Shown in pieces: positions 57,772-64,000 of a DNA stretch of 64,000 nt. Positions within the stretch are counted from its first letter, which is position 1. Every line of letters starts with the position of its first letter. The notes beneath the pieces were generated by a model. The model was not told the origin of the DNA and made no database searches. It worked only from the letters and a program-made list of their open reading frames with translations. Where the stretch lies: positions 682,001 to 746,000 of the forward strand of contig NZ_LR594040.1 in the NCBI RefSeq assembly GCF_901543175.1. The letters run 5' to 3'. The position numbers and the translations under genes were made by a program. Source of the DNA: Streptococcus australis. Lineage in GTDB: Bacteria > Bacillota > Bacilli > Lactobacillales > Streptococcaceae.

Positions 57772-58809
57772 ATGCTAGCAGTAGAGGAGAGTCAGACATT
57801 ATCTCTATCAAACTTATCTAGCCTGACCTTATTTACTGGTTCGGACCAAGGTCAGTTTGAAGTTATGAAGGACCAGGTGCTGAAACAGATCGGTTATGAT
57901 CCAGCCGACCTCAATTTTGCCTACTTTGATATGAAAGAAGTAGCCTATAAGGATGTGGAACTGGAGCTAGTCAGTCTCCCTTTCTTTGCAGATGAGAAAA
58001 TCGTGATATTAGACCATTTTGTCGATATTACAACAGCCAAGAAACGCTTTTTAACAGATGACGAGCTCAAGTCATTTGAGGAATATCTTGACAATCCTTC
58101 ACCAACAACCAAGTTATTAATCTTTGCAGAAGGAAAACTGGATAGCAAGAGACGATTGGTCAAATTACTTAAGCGTGATGCCAAGATCTTTGATGCAGTA
58201 GAAGCTAAAGAACAAGAACTTCGCCAGTATTTCCAAAAATGGAGCCAGACACAAGGTATGCAGTTTGCAGAAAAGTCTTTTGAAAATCTCCTTATCAAAT
58301 CTGGTTTTCAATTTAGCGAAATCCAGAAAAATCTCCTCTTTTTACAGTCTTATAAGTCAGACGGCCTGATTGAGGAGAAGGACATTGTCGAAGCGATTCC
58401 AAAGACTTTGCAAGACAATATTTTCGACTTAACTCAGTTTATCTTGGCTAAGAAGATTGATCAGGCCCGTGACTTGGTTAGAGACTTGACCTTGCAAGGG
58501 GAGGATGAAATCAAGCTCATAGCTGTCATGTTAGGACAGTTCCGAACCTTTACCCAAGTGAAGATTTTATCAGAGGCTGGTCAGACGGAATCACAGATTG
58601 TAAGTAGTCTGGGAACTTATTTGGGACGCAATCCTAATCCTTATCAAATCAAGTTCGCATTAAGAGATTCGAGAGGAATTTCCTTGGCTTTTCTCAAGCG
58701 AGCGATTTCTTATTTGATTGAAACGGACTACCAGATTAAGACAGGTGTCTATGAAAAAAGTTACTTGTTTGAAAAGGCACTCTTGCAGATTGCGACAGAG
58801 GCAAATTGA
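57772..58809 (+). CDS. holA: DNA polymerase III subunit delta
   Basis: Clamp-loader delta subunit that opens the beta clamp. 345 residues with the AAA+-like fold of HolA; LTLFTGSDQGQFE at the start replaces a true P-loop, LVSLPFFADEKIVIL and DDELKSFEEYLDNPSPTTKLLIF follow, C-terminal helical domain. ATG at 57772 was chosen for the AAAGGAGAG site; the ATG directly at the pyrDA stop (57739) would add 11 residues. Confidence 0.92.
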   Translation: MLAVEESQTLSLSNLSSLTLFTGSDQGQFEVMKDQVLKQIGYDPADLNFAYFDMKEVAYKDVELELVSLPFFADEKIVILDHFVDITTAKKRFLTDDELKSFEEYLDNPSPTTKLLIFAEGKLDSKRRLVKLLKRDAKIFDAVEAKEQELRQYFQKWSQTQGMQFAEKSFENLLIKSGFQFSEIQKNLLFLQSYKSDGLIEEKDIVEAIPKTLQDNIFDLTQFILAKKIDQARDLVRDLTLQGEDEIKLIAVMLGQFRTFTQVKILSEAGQTESQIVSSLGTYLGRNPNPYQIKFALRDSRGISLAFLKRAISYLIETDYQIKTGVYEKSYLFEKALLQIATEAN

Positions 58810-58818
58810 GCAAAAAAC

Positions 58819-58847
58819 TTGAAAAAAGAGGATGATTGCGTTATCAT
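58819..58847 (+). promoter_or_regulatory. Promoter of sodA
   Basis: -35 TTGAAA (58819-58824), 17-bp spacer, -10 TATCAT (58842-58847). Confidence 0.65.
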
Positions 58848-58878
58848 TTTCATATAGAAAGAAAAAGAGGTATTACAG

Positions 58879-59484
58879 ATGGCTATTATCTTACCAGACC
58901 TTCCATACGCGTATGACGCCTTGGAACCATATATCGATGCTGAAACAATGCACTTGCACCATGACAAGCACCATCAAACCTACGTCAACAATGCGAATGC
59001 TGCTCTTGAAAAACACCCTGAAATCGGTGAAGACCTTGAAGCTTTGCTTGCTGATGTAGAATCTATCCCAGCTGATATCCGCCAAGCGCTTATCAACAAC
59101 GGTGGTGGGCACTTGAACCACGCTCTTTTCTGGGAATTGATGACTCCTGAAAAAACAGCTCCTTCAGCAGAACTTGCAGCAGCAATCGATGCAACATTTG
59201 GTTCATTTGAAGAGTTCCAAGCAGCCTTTACAGCAGCAGCTACAACTCGCTTTGGTTCTGGATGGGCTTGGTTGGTTGTTAACAAAGAAGGGAAGCTTGA
59301 AGTGACTTCAACAGCAAACCAAGACACCCCAATCTCAGAAGGTAAAAAACCAATCTTGGGCTTGGACGTTTGGGAACATGCTTACTACGTGAAATACCGC
59401 AACGTGCGTCCTGACTACATCAAAGCTTTCTTCTCAGTGATTAACTGGAACAAAGTAGACGAGCTATACGCAGCAGCTAAATAA
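58879..59484 (+). CDS. sodA: Superoxide dismutase (Mn/Fe)
   Basis: Dismutes superoxide. 201 residues. Metal ligands are visible as His in [13 protein letters not shown], His in [11 protein letters not shown], and Asp/His in [20 protein letters not shown]. The [12 protein letters not shown] stretch is typical of manganese-using streptococcal SodA. AAAGAGG before ATG. Strong codon bias. Confidence 0.97.
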   Translation: MAIILPDLPYAYDALEPYIDAETMHLHHDKHHQTYVNNANAALEKHPEIGEDLEALLADVESIPADIRQALINNGGGHLNHALFWELMTPEKTAPSAELAAAIDATFGSFEEFQAAFTAAATTRFGSGWAWLVVNKEGKLEVTSTANQDTPISEGKKPILGLDVWEHAYYVKYRNVRPDYIKAFFSVINWNKVDELYAAAK

Positions 59485-59534
59485 TAAAATATGGAGGGGA
59501 GAGTCAATCTTCTCTTTTTAAGGTTATAAAGCAG

Positions 59535-59563
59535 AAGCCTGACAGAATCGTCAGACTTTTTTC
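59535..59563 (+). terminator. Terminator after sodA
   Basis: AAGCCTGAC / GTCAGACTT stem (one mismatch) with AGAATC loop and six T residues. Confidence 0.85.
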
Positions 59564-59601
59564 ATTTAGAGGATATTCGTGCCAACTTGTAGAAAATATG
59601 G

Positions 59602-59607
59602 TAGAAT
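59602..59607 (+). promoter_or_regulatory. Extended -10 of the yutD-rlmN-vanZ-abcF unit
   Basis: TGGTAGAAT about 33 bases before the yutD-like ATG; GGAAAAGGAAG ribosome-binding site. Confidence 0.55.
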
Positions 59608-59639
59608 AGAGTGTTAAGTAATCATGGAAAAGGAAGACT

Positions 59640-60170
59640 ATGCGTAAAGAAATTGCACCTGAATTATACAATTATAACAAGTTTCCTGGCCCAGAATTTC
59701 AGGTAAATGGGGATAAGGTTGAGACTGAAGGGATTGCTTTTACCTTGGTTGAAAATATCAAGGAGGCTTTCGATGTGACCGTCTTTAATCAGCGCTTCTC
59801 AGAAGTGTTGACCAAGTTTGATTATGTCGTGGGGGACTGGAGCAATGAACAGCTTCGCTTACGAGGTTTTTACAAAGATGAACGTACTGAGGCAAAAATT
59901 GAAAAGATTAGTCGCTTACAAGATTATCTTTTGGAGTACTGTAGTTATGGTTGTGCTTATTTTGTCTTAGAAAACCAAGCACCTAAGCGTGCGTCATTTG
60001 ACAAGAAAATGCGTAAAAAGGAAGAGGAAAACCTTCCTAGAAGAGGAAAGAAACCTTCGCAAAACAAGAGAAAACCAAATGCGGATAAGAGAAATAGACG
60101 TCGTCATAAGGAACAAAAGTCTCAGAAAGAGGACAAGGGACAGCGCCATTTTGTCATTCGTCAGAAATAG
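59640..60170 (+). CDS. YutD-like protein (DUF1027)
   Basis: 176-residue protein. The N-terminal 115 residues are the YutD/DUF1027 domain (FDYVVGDWSNEQLRLRGFY, EYCSYGCAYFVL); the C-terminal 55 residues are extremely Lys/Arg-rich and probably disordered, which suggests RNA or ribosome binding. Function unknown. It is 20 bases before rlmN, consistent with a role in RNA biology. Confidence 0.87.
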   Translation: MRKEIAPELYNYNKFPGPEFQVNGDKVETEGIAFTLVENIKEAFDVTVFNQRFSEVLTKFDYVVGDWSNEQLRLRGFYKDERTEAKIEKISRLQDYLLEYCSYGCAYFVLENQAPKRASFDKKMRKKEEENLPRRGKKPSQNKRKPNADKRNRRRHKEQKSQKEDKGQRHFVIRQK

Positions 60171-60190
60171 ATAGAGAATAAGGAGAAGAG

Positions 60191-61276
60191 ATGAAACCGT
60201 CTATTTATAGTTTAACACGTCAAACCATGCAAGAATGGGTATTAGAACAAGGAGAAAAGAAATTCCGAGCAGATCAGATCTGGGAATGGCTCTACCGTAA
60301 ACGTGTCCAGTCCTTTGAGGAAATGACCAACCTTTCCAAGGATTTGATTGCCAAGCTCAATGACCAGTTTGTGGTAAATCCCTTGAAACAACGCATCGTA
60401 CAAGAGTCAGCCGACGGTACTGTTAAGTATCTTTTTGAGCTGCCAGATGGTATGTTGATTGAGACAGTACTGATGCGTCAACACTATGGGCTGTCAGTCT
60501 GTGTGACCACTCAGGTCGGCTGTAATATTGGTTGTACCTTCTGTGCGTCAGGCTTGATCAAGAAGCAACGTGACCTTAATAACGGGGAAATTGTAGCGCA
60601 GATCATGCTGGTTCAGAAATATTTTGATGAGCGTGGTCAGGATGAACGTGTCAGTCATATTGTTGTCATGGGAATTGGTGAACCATTTGATAACTACAAC
60701 AATGTCTTGAATTTCGTCCGTACCATCAATGACGACAAGGGGATGGCAATTGGTGCCCGTCACATCACTGTTTCTACCTCAGGTTTGGCCCATAAAATTC
60801 GTGACTTTGCTAATGAAGGTGTTCAGGTTAATCTCGCTGTTTCCCTTCACGCACCCAATAATGAATTGCGCTCAAGCATCATGAAAATTAATCGTGCCTT
60901 TCCGATTGAAAAGCTCTTTGCTGCTATTGAGTACTATATCGAAACAACCAATCGCCGTGTGACCTTTGAATACATCATGCTGAATGAAGTCAATGATGGT
61001 GTTGAACAAGCCTTGGAGTTGGCTGAATTGCTCAAGAACATCAAGAAATTGTCTTATGTAAACTTGATTCCCTATAACCCAGTTAGTGAACATGACCAAT
61101 ATAGCCGTAGTCCTAAAGAGCGCGTGATGGCCTTCTATGATACACTAAAGAAAAAAGGAATCAACTGTGTTGTCCGTCAGGAACATGGTACAGATATTGA
61201 TGCGGCTTGTGGACAATTGCGTTCCAATACTATGAAGCGTGACCGCCAGAAGGCAGTCGCAGCGGTGAATCCATAA
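60191..61276 (+). CDS. rlmN: 23S rRNA/tRNA adenine-C2 methyltransferase RlmN
   Basis: Radical-SAM enzyme that methylates A2503 of 23S rRNA and A37 of some tRNAs. 361 residues. The 4Fe-4S cysteines are C111, C115 and C118 (CNIGCTFC), and the methyl-carrying cysteine C340 lies in [21 protein letters not shown] and [17 protein letters not shown] are typical. AAGGAGAAG ribosome-binding site. Confidence 0.96.
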   Translation: MKPSIYSLTRQTMQEWVLEQGEKKFRADQIWEWLYRKRVQSFEEMTNLSKDLIAKLNDQFVVNPLKQRIVQESADGTVKYLFELPDGMLIETVLMRQHYGLSVCVTTQVGCNIGCTFCASGLIKKQRDLNNGEIVAQIMLVQKYFDERGQDERVSHIVVMGIGEPFDNYNNVLNFVRTINDDKGMAIGARHITVSTSGLAHKIRDFANEGVQVNLAVSLHAPNNELRSSIMKINRAFPIEKLFAAIEYYIETTNRRVTFEYIMLNEVNDGVEQALELAELLKNIKKLSYVNLIPYNPVSEHDQYSRSPKERVMAFYDTLKKKGINCVVRQEHGTDIDAACGQLRSNTMKRDRQKAVAAVNP

Positions 61277-61277
61277 A

Positions 61278-61766
61278 ATGACTAGAAAAAGAGAATTAAT
61301 CTTAAGGTTGGGAGTGGCTACTTACAGCCTTTGCATTATCTGTTTTTGTTTTACTCCCCAACCTCAACTTCCTACAGGAGTGGAAACTCCAGGTATTCAA
61401 ACTTTTGGACGCCTGGTTTTTCTTTTAACTCCCTTAAACTCCCTTAGGAATCTGGGTGAAGTGACTAGTTTGGGACAAGTTATTTGGATCTTTTTGCAGA
61501 ACATCTTAAATGTCTTCTTGCTCTTCCCTCTGGTCTTTCAACTCCTCTATCTCTTTCCCTCTCTAAGAAAAACTAAAAGGGTTCTTCTTCTTAGTTTTAT
61601 ACTGAGCTTGGGAATCGAGTGCACACAACTAGTTTTAGACTTTTTCTTTGATTTTAATCGTGTGTTTGAGATAGATGATTTATGGACTAATACCTTGGGG
61701 GGCTACCTAGCTTGGGTTCTTTACAGAAAATTAAATGTAACTAAACATACAAAGGAATTAACATGA
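61278..61766 (+). CDS. VanZ-like family membrane protein
   Basis: 162-residue membrane protein with four hydrophobic helices, VanZ-like family. Conserved features are FCFTPQP in helix 1, PLNSLRN, and SLGIECTQLVLDFFFDFNRVFEIDDLWTNTLGG-type ending. VanZ itself lowers teicoplanin susceptibility; most relatives are of unknown role. It begins one base after rlmN with no clear ribosome-binding site and overlaps the ABC-F gene by 4 bases, so translation is coupled. Confidence 0.88.
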   Translation: MTRKRELILRLGVATYSLCIICFCFTPQPQLPTGVETPGIQTFGRLVFLLTPLNSLRNLGEVTSLGQVIWIFLQNILNVFLLFPLVFQLLYLFPSLRKTKRVLLLSFILSLGIECTQLVLDFFFDFNRVFEIDDLWTNTLGGYLAWVLYRKLNVTKHTKELT

Positions 61767-63304
61767 GTATTTTAGAAGTTAAAAATCTGAGTCACGGTTT
61801 TGGTGACCGTGCAATTTTTGAAGATGTCTCCTTCCGTCTCCTCAAGGGAGAGCATATCGGTCTTGTCGGTGCCAACGGTGAAGGAAAATCAACCTTTATG
61901 AGTATCGTGACTGGTAAAATGCTACCAGATGAAGGGAAGGTGGAGTGGTCTAAGTATGTGACTGCTGGCTATCTGGACCAGCACGCTGTACTAAAAGAAG
62001 GCCAAACCGTGCGTGATGTTTTGCGTACAGCCTTTGATGAGCTTTTTAAAGCAGAAGCTCGTATCAATGACCTCTACATGGAAATGGCAGAAGAAGGAGC
62101 AGATATCGATGCGCTGATGGAAGAAGTCGGGGAGCTTCAAGATCGTTTGGAGAGTCGTGATTTTTACACTCTAGATGCCAAGATTGATGAAGTAGCGCGT
62201 GCCCTCGGTGTCATGGACTATGGTATGGATACAGACGTAACAGCCTTGTCAGGTGGACAAAGAACAAAGGTGCTTTTAACCAAACTCCTCCTTGAAAAGC
62301 CAGATATCTTGTTACTGGACGAGCCAACCAACTACTTGGATGCCGAGCACATTGACTGGCTCAAACGCTATCTCCAAAACTATGAGAATGCCTTTGTCCT
62401 TATTTCGCATGATATTCCTTTCCTGAATGATGTTATCAATATCGTCTACCATGTGGAAAACCAACAGCTGACCCGTTACTCAGGAGACTACTACCAGTTC
62501 CAAGAAGTCTATGCTATGAAGAAATCTCAGCTGGAGGCAGCCTACGAACGCCAGCAGAAAGAAATTGCTGACCTTAAGGACTTTGTTGCTAGAAATAAAG
62601 CGCGTGTTGCAACACGAAACATGGCCATGTCTCGTCAGAAGAAATTGGATAAGATGGACATCATTGAACTCCAAAGTGAGAAGCCAAAACCATCCTTTGA
62701 TTTCAAACCAGCTCGTACACCTGGGCGCTTTATCTTCCAAGCCAAGGACTTGCAGATTGGTTATGACCGTCCACTTACCAAACCCTTAAACCTCACCTTT
62801 GAACGCAATCAAAAGGTTGCCATTATTGGGGCAAATGGTATTGGGAAAACAACTCTCTTGAAGTCTCTCTTGGGGATTATTCCACCAATCGCTGGAGAAG
62901 TTGAACGTGGCGACTACCTTGAACTCGGCTACTTTGAGCAGGAAGTAGAAGGGGGCAATCGTCAGACACCACTCGAAGCTGTTTGGAATGCCTTTCCTGC
63001 TCTCAACCAAGCAGAAGTTCGGGCAGCCCTTGCTCGTTGTGGTTTGACGACTAAGCACATCGAAAGCCAGATCCAGGTCTTGTCAGGTGGGGAACAAGCC
63101 AAGGTGCGTTTCTGTCTCTTGATGAATCGTGAAAACAACGTTTTAGTACTTGACGAGCCGACCAACCACTTGGATGTGGATGCCAAGGAAGAACTCAAAC
63201 GGGCTCTCAAAGAGTACAGAGGTAGTATCCTTATGGTCTGCCACGAGCCTGACTTTTATGAAGGCTGGATGGACCAAATCTGGGACTTTAATAAGCTAAC
63301 TTAA
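61763..63304 (+). CDS. ABC-F family ATPase
   Basis: 513-residue cytosolic protein with two ABC domains and no membrane part, of the ABC-F group that acts on the ribosome. Walker A motifs are GANGEGKST (residues about 37-45) and GANGIGKTT (about 358-366); signatures are LSGGQRTK and LSGGEQAK; both Walker B read LLDEPTNYLD / VLDEPTNHLD. The linker of about 80 residues between domains is the charged P-site tRNA-interacting motif. By domain order it resembles housekeeping YkpA/YbiT-type proteins rather than resistance proteins. Confidence 0.93.
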   Translation: MSILEVKNLSHGFGDRAIFEDVSFRLLKGEHIGLVGANGEGKSTFMSIVTGKMLPDEGKVEWSKYVTAGYLDQHAVLKEGQTVRDVLRTAFDELFKAEARINDLYMEMAEEGADIDALMEEVGELQDRLESRDFYTLDAKIDEVARALGVMDYGMDTDVTALSGGQRTKVLLTKLLLEKPDILLLDEPTNYLDAEHIDWLKRYLQNYENAFVLISHDIPFLNDVINIVYHVENQQLTRYSGDYYQFQEVYAMKKSQLEAAYERQQKEIADLKDFVARNKARVATRNMAMSRQKKLDKMDIIELQSEKPKPSFDFKPARTPGRFIFQAKDLQIGYDRPLTKPLNLTFERNQKVAIIGANGIGKTTLLKSLLGIIPPIAGEVERGDYLELGYFEQEVEGGNRQTPLEAVWNAFPALNQAEVRAALARCGLTTKHIESQIQVLSGGEQAKVRFCLLMNRENNVLVLDEPTNHLDVDAKEELKRALKEYRGSILMVCHEPDFYEGWMDQIWDFNKLT

Positions 63305-63311
63305 AAGTACT

Positions 63312-63345
63312 AAAAAAGGCCAAGTCATTAGACTTGGTCTTTTTA
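63312..63345 (+). terminator. Terminator after the ABC-F gene
   Basis: AAAAAGGCCAAGTC / GACTTGGTCTTTTT stem with ATTA loop; usable on both strands by the convergent zinc-ribbon gene. Confidence 0.9.
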
Positions 63346-63346
63346 A

Positions 63347-63586
63347 CTAGTATTTTAAATAGCTTTCAATTTCAGATTTTTCAATTTCATGTCCATATTT
63401 GCATACAGGACAAGAGACATAGTAAGATTTTCCATATGGGAAGAGTGGAATCCAGTAGAGTGTAAACTTGCGTCCAGTTTCTACAATTTTCCAAGTGTCT
63501 GTATTGTTGCAGTGTCCGCACTCAATAGAACTTTGTGTATGTCCTAATTCTTTTACATAACCTTTAGAACCCCAAAATAGAATCAT
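63347..63586 (-). CDS. Zinc-ribbon small protein
   Basis: 79-residue protein with two CxxC pairs (CGHCNNTDTW and CPVCKYGHE) that should bind one zinc. Between them lies an aromatic stretch RKFTLYWIPLFPYGKSYYVS. Family of zinc-ribbon proteins of unknown role; ribosome-binding site AAGGAG. It is transcribed toward the ABC-F gene and downstream of slrA-like gene by 27 bases, so may be co-transcribed with it. Confidence 0.85.
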   Translation of the reverse strand: MILFWGSKGYVKELGHTQSSIECGHCNNTDTWKIVETGRKFTLYWIPLFPYGKSYYVSCPVCKYGHEIEKSEIESYLKY

Positions 63587-63613
63587 AACATCGTCTCCTT
63601 ATCTGTTGATGGC

Positions 63614-64000
63614 TTATTTTTTGCTGAAATCGTAGTCCTTAACCACTTTGATACTGTCAATGGTGATAGCAGTAGTTGGTTTATCTTTTTCATCTTTTTC
63701 AGCCTTGGCAATCTTGTCGACAACATCCATGCCCTCAATCACTTGCCCAAAGACAGGATGTTTGCCATCTAGGCTAGGATTTCCGCCCTCTTTATAGGCT
63801 TCGATGATTTTCTTAGGATACTTGCTGGTAGGGAGTTTAGCTGAAATATCTGTTGAGTTTTGGTTGATGAAGAATTGGCTACCGTTGGTGTTTGGTTGAC
63901 CAGTGTTAGCCATAGCAAGAGCTCCGCGGATATTGTATAGGTAAGGAGAAATTTCGTTTTTGAAACCAGTTCCCTTGTCCTTCGTTTTATCCTTATCATG
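63614..64000 (-). CDS. slrA: Cyclophilin-type peptidyl-prolyl isomerase, 3' part (5' end outside window)
   Basis: The last 128 codons are visible and the frame stays open to base 64000, so the gene is cut by the window edge. GALAMANTGQPNTNGSQFFI and HPVFGQVIEGMDVVDKI are the cyclophilin catalytic-core signatures. The insertion rich in Lys/Asp and the neighbours match pneumococcal SlrA, a surface lipoprotein rotamase; the lipobox would lie outside the window, so the symbol is by synteny. Confidence 0.85.
   Translation of the reverse strand, partial: HDKDKTKDKGTGFKNEISPYLYNIRGALAMANTGQPNTNGSQFFINQNSTDISAKLPTSKYPKKIIEAYKEGGNPSLDGKHPVFGQVIEGMDVVDKIAKAEKDEKDKPTTAITIDSIKVVKDYDFSKK

Noticed and set aside
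61763-63304. Antibiotic-resistance ABC-F protein (Msr/Lsa/Vga type)
   Set aside because: Linker length and neighbourhood fit housekeeping ABC-F proteins; no leader peptide or mobile context.

Overview
The window is chromosomal DNA of a Gram-positive, low-GC coccus, almost certainly a Streptococcus of the mitis group (S. mitis / oralis / infantis / pneumoniae relatives). The grounds are a BgaA-type surface beta-galactosidase with an LPxTG anchor, EzrA, a pneumococcus-like PgdA, a CodY-type box at gdhA, cre boxes, a tmRNA with the tag AKNNTSYALAA, and gene neighbourhoods that match my memory of pneumococcus (dinG-rodA-DJ1-HAD-gyrB-ezrA; glyQ-glyS-DUF896-flavin reductases-apbE-nox; fruR-fruK-fruA-ftsK; pyrDA-holA-sodA-yutD-rlmN-vanZ-abcF-slrA). 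Species cannot be fixed from the sequence alone.

Layout. 1-5.9 kb: 3' part of bgaA. 6-14 kb: nnrD, dinG, rodA/ftsW, DJ-1 protein, HAD protein, gyrB. 14-18 kb: ezrA, pgdA and an aldo/keto reductase. 18.2-22.4 kb: a glycine T-box leader, a small GFA-fold protein, glyQ, a 172-bp highly structured inverted-repeat element, glyS, DUF896. 22.4-27 kb: a leftward redox operon (cytosolic ApbE, small FMN reductase, large FMN reductase with PAS-like domain and a tail carrying two flavinylation motifs) divergent from nox, with a cre box at each promoter. 27-37 kb: hemolysin III, DUF1836, acetyltransferase, ogt, Spx/ArsC-like protein, an amino-acid ABC transporter pair, DUF4059, trxB, rlmB, def, CapA-like protein, Cof-type phosphatase, SGNH hydrolase. 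37-37.7 kb: tmRNA and tRNA-Ser(GGA). 37.8-41.4 kb: fructose operon. 41.5-49.7 kb: ftsK, DUF6556, cysteine desulfurase plus thiI, then an uncharacterised esterase-esterase-ATP-grasp operon. 49.8-51 kb: rplJ-rplL with L10 leader. 51-54.5 kb: DUF2268 metalloprotease behind a MerR-type promoter, EXLDI protein, alcohol dehydrogenase plus TetR with a clear operator. 54.5-56.6 kb: gdhA, an acetyltransferase gene and a duplicated tail of gdhA. 56.8-64 kb: pyrDA, holA, sodA, yutD, rlmN, vanZ, an ABC-F ATPase, a zinc-ribbon protein and the 3' end of a cyclophilin (slrA).

Most of the window is housekeeping. The observation I rate highest is that the large FMN reductase ends in a glycine-rich tail with two copies of DATSGAS, which fits the D-x-x-[ST]-[GS]-A-[ST] motif that ApbE modifies with covalent FMN, and that a cytosolic (signal-less) ApbE lies in the same operon. 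This suggests a soluble, covalently flavinylated electron carrier under catabolite control. Other points are five genes whose -10 box lies only 5-8 bases before the start codon (probable leaderless mRNAs), the 172-bp element between glyQ and glyS, a gdhA tail duplication bracketing an acetyltransferase gene, and a 19-bp-spacer promoter before the DUF2268 protease.
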